Shown here in pieces: positions 20,161 to 29,145 of a stretch of DNA of 64,000 nucleotides; position 1 is the stretch's first letter, and each line of letters begins with the position of its first letter. The notes under the pieces were generated by a model. The model worked only from the letters and a program-made list of their open reading frames with translations, did no database searches and was not told the DNA's origin. The translations under genes were made by a program, and so were the position numbers. The stretch is from the NCBI GenBank assembly GCA_040507005.1, contig JBEVVS010000005.1, forward strand, positions 1-64,000, written 5' to 3'. This stretch comes from Thiodiazotropha sp040507005. GTDB taxonomy: Bacteria > Pseudomonadota > Gammaproteobacteria > Chromatiales > Chromatiaceae.

Positions 20161-22149
20161 ATGGAAAATATCTATCTGACAATTGTGCTTGCGCCTCTGG
20201 TGGGTGCCATCATAGCCGGCTTTTTCGGTGGCGCCATCGGCCGCAGCTGGTCCCATTGGGTAACGAGCTCGGGGGTGGGCATCTCCGCCTTGCTGTCTCT
20301 CTATGTCTTGTACGGCTTCATCACCGGTAAGACAGAGGTCTTCAACGGTCCGGTCTACACCTGGATGGTGAGCGACGGCCTGAATATGGAAGTGGGCTTC
20401 CTGGTGGATCAGCTCACCGCGGTGATGATCAGCGTGGTGACCTTCGTCTCCTTCTGCGTGCATATCTATACCATCGGCTATATGGCCGATGATGAGCACA
20501 ACTGGCCCAAGACCAGCCTGGCGGGGCGCAACAGTTATCAGCGTTTCTTCAGCTATATCTCCCTGTTCACCTTCTCCATGCTGATGCTGGTGATGTCCAA
20601 CAACTTCCTCCAACTCTTCTTCGGCTGGGAGGCGGTGGGTCTGGTCTCCTATCTGCTGATCGGTTTCTGGTCGGTGCGACCGACGGCCATCTTCGCCAAT
20701 CTGAAGGCCTTCCTGGTGAACAGGGTAGGTGATTTCGGTTTCATCCTCGGCATCGCCGCCATCGCCATGTACACCAACAGCCTCGACTATGCCGAGGTCT
20801 TCGCCAGGGCGCCGGGACTGGCCGATACCCAGATTCAGATCTGGGGCGACAGCAGCTGGTCCCTGATGTCGGTGATCGGTATTCTGTTGTTCATCGGCGC
20901 CATGGGCAAATCGGCCCAGGTACCGCTGCATGTCTGGCTGCCCGACTCCATGGAGGGTCCGACCCCGATCTCCGCACTGATCCACGCCGCCACCATGGTC
21001 ACCGCCGGTATCTTCATGGTGGCGCGGATGTCGCCCCTGTATGAGCTCTCGGAGACAGCCCTCAGCTTCGTGCTGGTGATCGGCGCCACCACCGCCTTCT
21101 TCACCGGCCTGATCGGCATAGTTCAGAACGACATCAAGCGGGTGGTGGCCTACTCGACCCTCTCCCAGCTGGGTTACATGATGGTCGCCCTGGGGGCCTC
21201 GGCCTACGCTGCCGGTATCTTCCACCTGATGACCCATGCCTTCTTCAAGGCGCTGCTCTTCCTGGCCGCCGGCTCGGTGATCATCGGCATGCACCACGAT
21301 CAGGACATCCGCAACATGGGCGGGGTGCGCAAATACATGCCGATCACCTACTGGACCTCGTTGCTGGGCTCCCTGGCGCTGATCGGTTTTCCCTTCTTTT
21401 CCGGTTTCTTCTCCAAGGACGCCATTATCGAGGCGGTGCACCATTCAACCATCGGCGGCTCGACCTATGCCTATGTGCTGGTACTGGCCGGCGTCTTCGT
21501 TACCGCCCTCTACAGCTTCCGCATGTTCTTCCTGGTCTTCCATGGGGAGGGTCCCAGGGATGAGCACGCCAAAGAACATCTCCACGAATCGCCCAAGGTG
21601 GTGACGATACCCCTGATCCTGCTGGCGATTCCCTCGGTGATCCTCGGCTATTTCACCATCGATCCGATGTTGTTTGGCGACTGGTTCAAGGGTGTGCTCC
21701 ATGTGCTGCCCGAGCACGATACCCTGGCGGCGGTACAGGCTGTGGTGCATAGCGGCAACGGCATGCTGGCACATACTTATGCGAGCCCCGCCTTCTATCT
21801 TGCCATGGCCGGACTGGGCTTGGCCTTTTACATCTATATGTTGAATCCGGCATTGGCCGAGAAGATCAAATCGATCGCGGCGCCCCTGCATACTCTGCTG
21901 GATAAGAAATATTGGTTCGACGAGGCCTACCAGGCAGTATTTGCCACCGGTAGTCGTGGTCTGGGTAAGTTTCTCTGGTTGGTGGGTGATCGAGGCCTGA
22001 TCGACGGTTTGGCGGTCAACGGTTCCGCCTACTCGGTGGGGTGGATCGCTTCGGTGGTGCGCCATCTGCAGAGTGGCTACCTCTACCACTATGCCATTGC
22101 AATGATTCTGGGTCTGCTGTTGTTGCTGACCTGGTTTGTATTCTTATAA
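20161..22149 (+). CDS. nuoL: NADH-quinone oxidoreductase subunit L
   Basis: Distal proton-pumping antiporter-like subunit (ND5 homolog). 662 residues with many membrane segments and the long C-terminal lateral helix region. Landmarks are FFGWEAVGLVSYLLIGFW with the pumping Glu, MGKSAQVPLHVWLPDSMEGP, and HAATMVTAGIFMVARM. The nuoK-nuoL gap contains ATTTGCGGAC (20133-20142), resembling one end of the family A repeat, and the ribosome site before the ATG at 20161 is weak. Confidence 0.97.
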   Translation: MENIYLTIVLAPLVGAIIAGFFGGAIGRSWSHWVTSSGVGISALLSLYVLYGFITGKTEVFNGPVYTWMVSDGLNMEVGFLVDQLTAVMISVVTFVSFCVHIYTIGYMADDEHNWPKTSLAGRNSYQRFFSYISLFTFSMLMLVMSNNFLQLFFGWEAVGLVSYLLIGFWSVRPTAIFANLKAFLVNRVGDFGFILGIAAIAMYTNSLDYAEVFARAPGLADTQIQIWGDSSWSLMSVIGILLFIGAMGKSAQVPLHVWLPDSMEGPTPISALIHAATMVTAGIFMVARMSPLYELSETALSFVLVIGATTAFFTGLIGIVQNDIKRVVAYSTLSQLGYMMVALGASAYAAGIFHLMTHAFFKALLFLAAGSVIIGMHHDQDIRNMGGVRKYMPITYWTSLLGSLALIGFPFFSGFFSKDAIIEAVHHSTIGGSTYAYVLVLAGVFVTALYSFRMFFLVFHGEGPRDEHAKEHLHESPKVVTIPLILLAIPSVILGYFTIDPMLFGDWFKGVLHVLPEHDTLAAVQAVVHSGNGMLAHTYASPAFYLAMAGLGLAFYIYMLNPALAEKIKSIAAPLHTLLDKKYWFDEAYQAVFATGSRGLGKFLWLVGDRGLIDGLAVNGSAYSVGWIASVVRHLQSGYLYHYAIAMILGLLLLLTWFVFL

Positions 22150-22161
22150 AGGATCTCTAGC

Positions 22162-23673
22162 ATGATTGCCGATTGGCCCATCTTAAGTCTAACGGTCTGG
22201 CTTCCGATCATCGGGGGGGTCATGGTGCTTGCCAGCGGCGACCGTGAGGCAAACGCCACCAAGTGGACCGCCCTGATCGTCGCCGTCCTGACCTTCATCG
22301 TCAGTCTACCGCTCTGGTTCGCCTTCGACAGTTCCACCTCGGCGATGCAGTTCGTGGAACGGGTCCCCTGGATATCGAGTTTTGATATCGAGTACTACAT
22401 GGGTGTGGACGGTATCTCCATGCCGCTGATCATCCTCACCACCTTCATTACCCCGTTGGTGGTGATTGCCGGTTGGGAGGTGATCAAATACCGTCCTTCC
22501 CAATACATGGCCGCCTTCCTGATCATGGAAGGGGTTATGGTCGGCGTCTTCTCGGCCTTGGATGCGATGCTGTTCTATGTCTTCTGGGAAGCGATGCTGA
22601 TTCCGATGTTTCTCATTATCGGGGTCTGGGGTGGGGCGAACCGGGTATATGCCACCATCAAGTTCTTTCTCTATACCTTCCTTGGTTCGGTGTTCATGCT
22701 GGTCGCCCTGATCTACATGTACTTCCAGTCGGGCAACTTCGATATCCTCGGTTTCCACAGCCTCAAACTCGATCTGACCGAGCAGATCCTGATCTTCATC
22801 GCTTTCCTCCTGGCCTTTGCGGTGAAGGTACCCATGTGGCCGGTGCACACCTGGTTGCCGGATGCCCATGTGGAGGCCCCTACCGGCGGATCGGTGATCC
22901 TGGCGGCGATCATGTTGAAGATCGGCGGTTACGGTTTCCTGCGTTTCAGTCTGCCGATCACCCCTGACGCCAGCCATACCCTGGATTGGCTGATCATCGG
23001 CATGTCCCTGATCGCGGTGGTCTATATCGGTTTCGTTGCGCTGATCCAGCAGGATATGAAGAAACTGATCGCCTACTCGTCGATTGCTCACATGGGCTTC
23101 GTCACCCTGGGCTTCTTCATCGTCTTCATCATCAGCCAGAACAACGCCGGCAGCGGTGCTGCCTTGGGTATGGAGGGGGGAATGGTGCAGATGGTCTCCC
23201 ATGGTTTTATTTCCGCAGCCCTGTTCCTCTGTGTCGGTGTGCTCTATGACCGGATGCATAGTCGTGAGATCAAGGATTACGGCGGGGTGGTGAATACCAT
23301 GCCGGTGTTCGGCGCCTTCATGGTCTTCTTCGCCATGGCCAATGCGGGCCTGCCGGGTACCTCAGGTTTCGTCGGCGAGTTTATGGTTATCCTTGCCAGT
23401 TTCCGCGCTGACTTCTGGTATGCCTTCCTTGCGGCCACTACCCTGATCATCGGTGCCGCCTATACCCTTTGGATGGTCAAGCGGGTGGTATTCGGCGATG
23501 TAGCCAACGAAGGTGTGGCTGCACTGGAGGATATGAACAAACGTGAAACTATCGTGCTGGGCACGCTGGCGGCGGCGGTACTGCTGCTAGGCCTGTGGCC
23601 GGCACCCCTGGTTGAGGTAATGGATGCCTCCGTCAATAACCTGCTGCAACATATCGCAGTCTCGAAACTTTAA
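22162..23673 (+). CDS. nuoM: NADH-quinone oxidoreductase subunit M
   Basis: Proton-pumping antiporter-like subunit (ND4 homolog). 503 residues, about 14 membrane segments. The conserved Glu is in FYVFWEAMLIPMFLIIGVWG, and the pumping Lys/His region is AFAVKVPMWPVHTWLPDAHV and LIAYSSIAHMGFVTLG. ATG at 22162 is preceded by AAGGAT. It lies 12 bases after nuoL. Confidence 0.97.
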   Translation: MIADWPILSLTVWLPIIGGVMVLASGDREANATKWTALIVAVLTFIVSLPLWFAFDSSTSAMQFVERVPWISSFDIEYYMGVDGISMPLIILTTFITPLVVIAGWEVIKYRPSQYMAAFLIMEGVMVGVFSALDAMLFYVFWEAMLIPMFLIIGVWGGANRVYATIKFFLYTFLGSVFMLVALIYMYFQSGNFDILGFHSLKLDLTEQILIFIAFLLAFAVKVPMWPVHTWLPDAHVEAPTGGSVILAAIMLKIGGYGFLRFSLPITPDASHTLDWLIIGMSLIAVVYIGFVALIQQDMKKLIAYSSIAHMGFVTLGFFIVFIISQNNAGSGAALGMEGGMVQMVSHGFISAALFLCVGVLYDRMHSREIKDYGGVVNTMPVFGAFMVFFAMANAGLPGTSGFVGEFMVILASFRADFWYAFLAATTLIIGAAYTLWMVKRVVFGDVANEGVAALEDMNKRETIVLGTLAAAVLLLGLWPAPLVEVMDASVNNLLQHIAVSKL

Positions 23674-23702
23674 CTGACGGAGCCCGACTCGGTAGCGATC
23701 AA

Positions 23703-25151
23703 ATGCAATTCGATTCAACACAACTGATCCCGGTCCTGCCGGAAATCTCATTGCTGACCCTGGCCTGTGTGGTGCTGGTGGTCGACCTGTTCATTCGCGA
23801 CTCGCAGCGTATCATCAGTTATGGTATCGCCCAGGTCGGTCTGCTCCTCACCGCCGTCGTTACCCTGGCTGTCTCCCAACCCACTGCACAGATAGTGTTT
23901 GACGGCAGTTATATTCGCGACCCGATGAGTGATCTGTTGAAACTGGGGATCCTGGTTGTCAGTTTTCTCGCCTTTCTCTATGCCAAGGACTATCTGCGCG
24001 ATCGGGACCTCTTCAAGGGTGAATTTTATACCCTCGGCCTGTTTGCGGTACTGGGTATGATGATCATGACCTCCGCCAACAGCTTCCTCAGCATCTACCT
24101 GGGACTGGAGCTGCTGGCACTCTGTCTCTATGCCCTGGTGGCCTTCAACAGAAACTCACCCCAGGGAGCCGAGGCGGCAATGAAATATTTTGTCCTCGGC
24201 GCACTCGCTTCAGGTATGCTGCTGTATGGCATATCCATGATCTATGGTGTCACCGGTACGTTGCGCTTCGATGAGCTGGCCCAGGTGGTGAATAAGGGCG
24301 ATATGAACCAGTTGGTGATGGTGTTTGGTATCGTCTTCCTGGTGATCGGCCTGGCCTTCAAGTTGGGTGCGGTTCCCTTCCATATGTGGGTGCCCGACGT
24401 CTATCATGGTGCTCCTACCGCTGTTACCCTATTCATTGGCAGTGCGCCGAAGATTGCCGCATTCGCACTCGCCATGCGTCTGTTGGTGGATGGATTGGCC
24501 GAGCTGCATGGCGGCTGGGAGGGTTGGCAGGGAATGTTGATCATCCTGGCGGTGCTCTCAATGGGCATCGGTAACCTGATCGCCATTGCCCAGACCAACA
24601 TCAAACGTATGCTGGCCTATTCAACCATATCGCATGTAGGCTTTATCCTGCTCGGTATCCTGGCGGGTACCAAGGAGGGTTATACTGCAGCGATGTTCTA
24701 TACCCTGGTCTATGCGCTGATGTCAGCGGGTGGATTTGGGGTAGTAATCGCCCTCAGCCGCAAAGGCTTCGAGGCTGAGAACCTGGATGACTTTAAAGGG
24801 CTCAATCAACGCAATCCCTGGTTTGCCGGTATGATGCTGCTGCTGATGTTTTCCATGGCTGGGGTGCCGCCCACGGTTGGATTCTTCGCCAAGCTGTTTG
24901 TACTAGACGCTGTGGTCTCGGTAAACCTGACCTGGCTGGCCCTGGTGGGTGTCTTTTTCTCCATCATCGGCGCCTTCTACTATATCCGTGTGATAAAGCT
25001 GATCTACTTCGATCAGCCAGTGGATGACTCCCCCTTGACGATGAGCGTGGATACCCAGGTGGTACTGTCCCTGAACGGCCTGGCAATGCTGATTCTCGGC
25101 CTTTTTCCGGCCGGTTTGCTCTCACTCTGCAGCAGTGCGTTTGGCAACTGA
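23703..25151 (+). CDS. nuoN: NADH-quinone oxidoreductase subunit N
   Basis: Third antiporter-like proton-pumping subunit (ND2 homolog) and last gene of the complex I operon. 482 residues. Conserved stretches are IYLGLELLALCLYALVAFNR, AFKLGAVPFHMWVPDVYHGA and RMLAYSTISHVGFILLGILA. ATG at 23703. An initiator tRNA gene starts 61 bases after its stop. Confidence 0.97.
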   Translation: MQFDSTQLIPVLPEISLLTLACVVLVVDLFIRDSQRIISYGIAQVGLLLTAVVTLAVSQPTAQIVFDGSYIRDPMSDLLKLGILVVSFLAFLYAKDYLRDRDLFKGEFYTLGLFAVLGMMIMTSANSFLSIYLGLELLALCLYALVAFNRNSPQGAEAAMKYFVLGALASGMLLYGISMIYGVTGTLRFDELAQVVNKGDMNQLVMVFGIVFLVIGLAFKLGAVPFHMWVPDVYHGAPTAVTLFIGSAPKIAAFALAMRLLVDGLAELHGGWEGWQGMLIILAVLSMGIGNLIAIAQTNIKRMLAYSTISHVGFILLGILAGTKEGYTAAMFYTLVYALMSAGGFGVVIALSRKGFEAENLDDFKGLNQRNPWFAGMMLLLMFSMAGVPPTVGFFAKLFVLDAVVSVNLTWLALVGVFFSIIGAFYYIRVIKLIYFDQPVDDSPLTMSVDTQVVLSLNGLAMLILGLFPAGLLSLCSSAFGN

Positions 25152-25212
25152 CATTTGTGCCGTAAAGGACTTGTCATCTGGCTGCAAGACGGGTAGTATG
25201 CCCCCTCCTTGA

Positions 25213-25289
<77 letters not shown>

Positions 25290-25302
25290 AACAATAAGCA
25301 CT

Positions 25303-25336
25303 AAAGCCAATCACTTACCCGTGGTTGGCTTTTTTG
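25303..25336 (+). terminator. Rho-independent terminator after nuo operon and tRNA-fMet
   Basis: The stem AGCCAATCAC (25305-25314) pairs with GTGGTTGGCT (25321-25330), including one G-T pair, over a 6-base loop. It is followed by a run of T residues. It would end transcripts from tRNA-fMet, and is also well placed to end the converging tesB transcript. Confidence 0.85.
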
Positions 25337-25395
25337 TTATTTACGCCCCGGATTTTGTGGCCTGCCTTTGGCCCAAATAAACAGAGAAACCTTGT

Positions 25396-26265
25396 CTACC
25401 GGGATTCGTCCCATAGCCGAATTAGGCCTTCCTGGGCACTGGAGGCAACAAGAACTCCATTTCGTGTATAGAAGCTCCCCCGGCCAAAATTCCGACTGCG
25501 CGCTGCACGCGGGCTGTCGATATGATAGTAGAGCCACTGATCCACCCGGAAATTGGTATGAAACCAGAGTGCATGATCGAGACTGGCCAGCTGGACGCCC
25601 GGGGTGAGCATGTTGACGCCATGTGGCCGTAGTCCGGTGAGCATCAGCTCTTTGTCTGAAATGTAGCTGAGCAGGGTTCGGTGAGTGTCGGGATCGTCGT
25701 CAAGTGAGCCCTCGTATCGGAACCAGTAACCCTGAACGGGTTCCGATGGCTGGGGATTGTAAGGGTCTTCAAAACTCACAGCACGTATATCTACGGCGGC
25801 GAGAGGGAATTCAAATGGCTGACGTTTTCCTGAATTCTGCTTTCCTCCCTCCTGGATTTTTTCAATGTTTCTCTCTAGGGATTCCGGTGTGGGCACCTTG
25901 TCAGGCATTGACATTTGGTGATCAAAACCCTCTTCCAGCAGTTGGAAGGAGACTGAACAGCTAAATATGGCTACACCATTCTGCTTGGCCACCACTCTCC
26001 GGGTAGTAAAGCTACGCCCGTCACGAATAGGGTCTACGTCGTAGATGATCGGTGCAGCCGCGTTACCCGGCCGAAGAAAATAGGCATGCATGGAATGCGC
26101 ATGGCGATCATTCTCCACCGTCCTCTGCGCTGCATTCAGTGATTGGGCTAATACTTGGCCGCCGAACACCTTGGGCAATGGAAGCGGCAGTGACGCACCC
26201 CTAAAAAGCAGCCGATCCAGCTGTTCCACATGGAGATTGTTAAGCAGATCATTGATATCAAACAT
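25396..26265 (-). CDS. tesB: Acyl-CoA thioesterase II (TesB family)
   Basis: Hydrolyses acyl-CoA to free acid and CoA; the family has a double hot-dog fold. 289 residues from the ATG at 26265 (MFDINDLLNNLHVEQLDRLL), against 286 in E. coli; an in-frame TTG four codons upstream is possible. Motifs are FRGASLPLPLPKVFGGQVLA, HSMHAYFLRPGN, and the catalytic Asp region QLASLDHALWFHTNF. The C-terminus FYTRNGVLVASSAQEGLIR is typical. It lies 180 bp downstream of the aldolase operon on the same strand, so may be co-expressed with it and release CoA from stalled intermediates. Confidence 0.93.
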   Translation of the reverse strand: MFDINDLLNNLHVEQLDRLLFRGASLPLPLPKVFGGQVLAQSLNAAQRTVENDRHAHSMHAYFLRPGNAAAPIIYDVDPIRDGRSFTTRRVVAKQNGVAIFSCSVSFQLLEEGFDHQMSMPDKVPTPESLERNIEKIQEGGKQNSGKRQPFEFPLAAVDIRAVSFEDPYNPQPSEPVQGYWFRYEGSLDDDPDTHRTLLSYISDKELMLTGLRPHGVNMLTPGVQLASLDHALWFHTNFRVDQWLYYHIDSPRAARSRNFGRGSFYTRNGVLVASSAQEGLIRLWDESR

Positions 26266-26445
26266 GAGGGGTGTCAAAACAGGTTAATCAAAGAAAAAGC
26301 CTAGCAGACCACAATCAGCCTAACAATGCGTAGACGAAGTGGAATCCAGGCATTCTCCTGCTTTGTGGCCTCCATACCACCCTATTTGCGGAACAACCTA
26401 TCCGACTCAATAGATCTTCTTCAGGGTTGCCCAAAAACGGAATAG

Positions 26446-27468
26446 TCACCCCTTTTTCCTGGCCATTGTCAGCGCCAGGTCCTCTATCATATCCTCCTGG
26501 CCTCCAACCGTGCCCCGGCGCCCTAACTCTACCAGTACATCCCGGGCGGAGACGCCATATTTTTTCTCGGCTCGTTCGGCAAACAGCAGAAATGAAGAGT
26601 AGACGCCGGCATACCCTAAAGTCAGGGCATTGCGGTCCACACGGATGGGCTGATCCAGAATCGGCACAACTCGGTCTTCAGCGACATCCATGATTTTGTA
26701 GAGGTCGATACCGTGATTGGCACCCATACGTTGAAGTACTGCGACAAATACTTCCAGTGGTGTATTCCCCGCACCAGCACCCATGCCGGCCACAGAACCG
26801 TCAACACGGACAGCGCCTGCTTCCACGGCAGCAAGTGAGTTGGCAATACCCATTCCCAGGTTGTGGTGACCGTGGAAACCCACTTCGATTTTTTTGCTGA
26901 GTTCGCTGCGTATCAGGCCAATTTTTTCCGTTACTTCATCGGGCAGCATATAACCGGCGGAATCGGTGCAATAGATACAATTTGCACCATAGCTCTCCAT
27001 CAGTTTGGCCTGTTCAACCAGTTTCTCCGGGCTTATCATATGGGCCATCATTAGGAACCCTACCGTATCCAGTCCCATATCGCTGGCCATCCGAATATGC
27101 TGTTCACCAACGTCGGCTTCAGTGCAATGGGTCGCTACACGGATGGTTGTGACCCCCAAGTCTGCCGCTTCCTTAAGATGGTCAACGGTACCAATGCCGG
27201 GAATCAGCAGTGCTGATACTTTGGCATTTTTCATTTTCGGGATTACTGCACTCAAGTACGCTTTGTCGGTATGTGCCGGGAAACCGTAGTTGAGTGAAGC
27301 GCCTCCCAAACCATCACCGTGGGTGATCTCGATTAAGGGCATGCCGGCTTCATCCAGGCCGGTTGCAATATCCACCATCTGCTCCAGTGTGATTTGATGG
27401 CGCTTGGCGTGCATGCCATCGCGCAGACTCATATCATGGAGGATGACTTTTTTACCGCGCAGATTCAT
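26446..27468 (-). CDS. 4-hydroxy-2-oxovalerate aldolase
   Basis: Class II pyruvate aldolase of the DmpG/MhpE/HsaF family that splits 4-hydroxy-2-oxoacids into pyruvate and an aldehyde at the end of meta-cleavage pathways. 340 residues from the ATG at 27468, chosen because GGAGAG lies just upstream and the family starts at this point (MNLRGKKVILHDMSLRDGMH). The catalytic Arg and metal Asp are in LHDMSLRDGMHAKRHQ, and the metal histidines in EVGFHGHHNLGMGIANS. The C-terminal domain contacts the partner dehydrogenase. The start overlaps the acetaldehyde dehydrogenase 3' end by 17 bp, fitting the known channelling complex. Confidence 0.95.
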   Translation of the reverse strand: MNLRGKKVILHDMSLRDGMHAKRHQITLEQMVDIATGLDEAGMPLIEITHGDGLGGASLNYGFPAHTDKAYLSAVIPKMKNAKVSALLIPGIGTVDHLKEAADLGVTTIRVATHCTEADVGEQHIRMASDMGLDTVGFLMMAHMISPEKLVEQAKLMESYGANCIYCTDSAGYMLPDEVTEKIGLIRSELSKKIEVGFHGHHNLGMGIANSLAAVEAGAVRVDGSVAGMGAGAGNTPLEVFVAVLQRMGANHGIDLYKIMDVAEDRVVPILDQPIRVDRNALTLGYAGVYSSFLLFAERAEKKYGVSARDVLVELGRRGTVGGQEDMIEDLALTMARKKG

Positions 27469-28393
27469 TACATACTCTCCCATAAGCCCGGGTTGACAGT
27501 GTGATTGTGCCGTTGGCGGCTTCTTCGGCAAACATTTCGGCGGTACGCAAACCCGCTGCGGTCATGATGTCCAAATTGCCGGCGTAGGTAGGCAGGAAAT
27601 CTCCCAGGCCTTTCACTTCCATAAATATAGAAACGCGTTTACCATCAAATACAGGGCCGTTCACCAATTGGTAGCCCGGCACGTATTTGCGGACCTCTTC
27701 AACCATATCCAGCACGGATTGGGTGATGGCTTGCTGATCCGGCTCTTCGGCGCAGAGGCAGTGAATTGTGTCACGCATCATCAACGGCGGTTCTGCCGGG
27801 TTGACGATAATGATGGCCTTACCCTTTTTTGCACCACCCACTTTTTCCACACCGCTGGCAGTGGTACGGGTGAATTCATCGATGTTCTGGCGAGTGCCCG
27901 GGCCGATGGACTTGGAGGCCACGGTGGCAATGATTTCACCGTAGTCCACCTCCTGCACCCTTGATACGGCAGCCACCATTGGAATTGTGGCCTGGCCACC
28001 ACAGGTCACCATGTTGACGTTCATTTCAAGTTTTTCGGCGTGTGCTTTGAGGTTGACCGGTGGAATACAGAAAGGGCCGATAGCGGCCGGCGTCAGATCC
28101 ACCATGATTACGCCCAGTTCGTTCACCTTGCGGCTGTTTTCGGCGTGTACATAAGCGGAGGTGGCATCAAAGGCGATGCGGATGTCATCTTCCACAATGT
28201 AGGGCACCAGACCATCCACACCGGTAGTTGAGATTTTCAGGCCCATTTCAGACGCGCGTTTAAGGCCTGCAGACTCGGGATCAATGCCCACCATCCATAC
28301 AGGCTCGACCCACTCGGAGCGTTGCATTTTCATCAGCAGGTCGGTACCAATATTACCGGGACCGATAATTGCTGCCTTCAGTTTTTGGCTCAT
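27452..28393 (-). CDS. Acetaldehyde dehydrogenase (acylating)
   Basis: Converts the aldehyde released by the partner aldolase, with NAD and CoA, into acyl-CoA (acetyl- or propionyl-CoA); DmpF/MhpF/HsaG family. 313 residues. The NAD-binding motif is KAAIIGPGNIGTDLLMKMQR (residues 6-25). The catalytic cysteine is in NMVTCGGQATIPMVAAV (near residue 130). ATG at 28393 overlaps the upstream dehydrogenase stop by 4 bp, and the gene overlaps the aldolase start. The pair is the terminal step of aromatic or steroid meta-cleavage, but the preceding 2-hydroxypentadienoate hydratase is not in the window. Confidence 0.95.
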   Translation of the reverse strand: MSQKLKAAIIGPGNIGTDLLMKMQRSEWVEPVWMVGIDPESAGLKRASEMGLKISTTGVDGLVPYIVEDDIRIAFDATSAYVHAENSRKVNELGVIMVDLTPAAIGPFCIPPVNLKAHAEKLEMNVNMVTCGGQATIPMVAAVSRVQEVDYGEIIATVASKSIGPGTRQNIDEFTRTTASGVEKVGGAKKGKAIIIVNPAEPPLMMRDTIHCLCAEEPDQQAITQSVLDMVEEVRKYVPGYQLVNGPVFDGKRVSIFMEVKGLGDFLPTYAGNLDIMTAAGLRTAEMFAEEAANGTITLSTRAYGRVCNESAR

Positions 28394-29145
28394 CTGTTTT
28401 CTCTCCCTTTAAAGGGTACAAAGTGTGAACCACCATAGGTTTGTTCGGTTGGCATGATTTCCATCTGACTTATGTTGACCCGCCACGGGGCGCTGACACA
28501 GTAGACGATGGCATCAGCAATATCGTCAGCCAGCAGATCTTCGCACTGGTTTTCGACAGTCTTTCTCAATTGCTCTTCATCATCGATGGCCACGTTGTAA
28601 AATTCGCTGATAACTCGGCCGGGGTTGATTTCTGTGACTCGTATACCCGTACCCTGTAATTCCATGCGCAAGTCCCGGGAGAGTTTGTGAATCGCGCCCT
28701 TGGTGGAGCTATATAGCGCCGCTGCCAGGGGGTAGAGTGCGGTCACTGAACTCATGTTGACGATATGTCCGCGTCCTCGCTCGATCATGCCCGGTAATAC
28801 TGCCTTGATCATTAACAGGGCAGAGGTGACATTGGTATCTACCGTCATCTCAATGTCTTCGATCTCTGCGTTCCACATAGAGCCTAAGGCTCGACCCATA
28901 CCGGCGTTGTTGATCAGAATATCTACGGCGTACTGTTCACCCAATGCTTGAACGGCCTCACGATCACGCACATCAAGCTGGATGGGAATACAACCGGTCT
29001 TGTCAGACAGCTTTTGCAATCTTTCAATGCGCCTTGCTGCAGCGTAGACTTTAACGCCTTGGGCACGCAAGGCCGTTGCAGTAGCTTCACCAATGCCGCT
29101 GGAGGCGCCAGTGACGAGTGCTGTGGTTTTGTGATCAAGTGCCAT
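28390..29145 (-). CDS. Short-chain dehydrogenase/reductase, YdfG-like
   Basis: NAD(P)-dependent oxidoreductase of the classical SDR family. 251 residues. Cofactor motif TGASSGIGEATA (about residues 12-23), NNAGMGRAL (about 79-87), catalytic Ser in NMSSVTALYPLAAALY and the YxxxK pair in LYSSTKGAIHKL. Overall it resembles YdfG-type 3-hydroxy acid or serine dehydrogenases, and ends in an SDR segment PWRVNISQMEIMPTEQTYGG. It overlaps the D-lactate dehydrogenase stop by 11 bp and the acetaldehyde dehydrogenase start by 4 bp, so is part of one operon. The substrate is unknown; reduction or oxidation of a hydroxyacid intermediate is plausible. Confidence 0.88.
   Translation of the reverse strand: MALDHKTTALVTGASSGIGEATATALRAQGVKVYAAARRIERLQKLSDKTGCIPIQLDVRDREAVQALGEQYAVDILINNAGMGRALGSMWNAEIEDIEMTVDTNVTSALLMIKAVLPGMIERGRGHIVNMSSVTALYPLAAALYSSTKGAIHKLSRDLRMELQGTGIRVTEINPGRVISEFYNVAIDDEEQLRKTVENQCEDLLADDIADAIVYCVSAPWRVNISQMEIMPTEQTYGGSHFVPFKGRENR

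Noticed and set aside
20146..21444. A 432-codon open frame on the minus strand opposite nuoL
   Set aside because: Composition is His/Gln/Gly-rich and matches the reverse complement of the strongly conserved nuoL; no family resemblance.
27685..27697. ATTTGCGGAC word inside the acetaldehyde dehydrogenase gene
   Set aside because: Within a conserved coding sequence and without a partner arm; coincidence with the family A repeat end.
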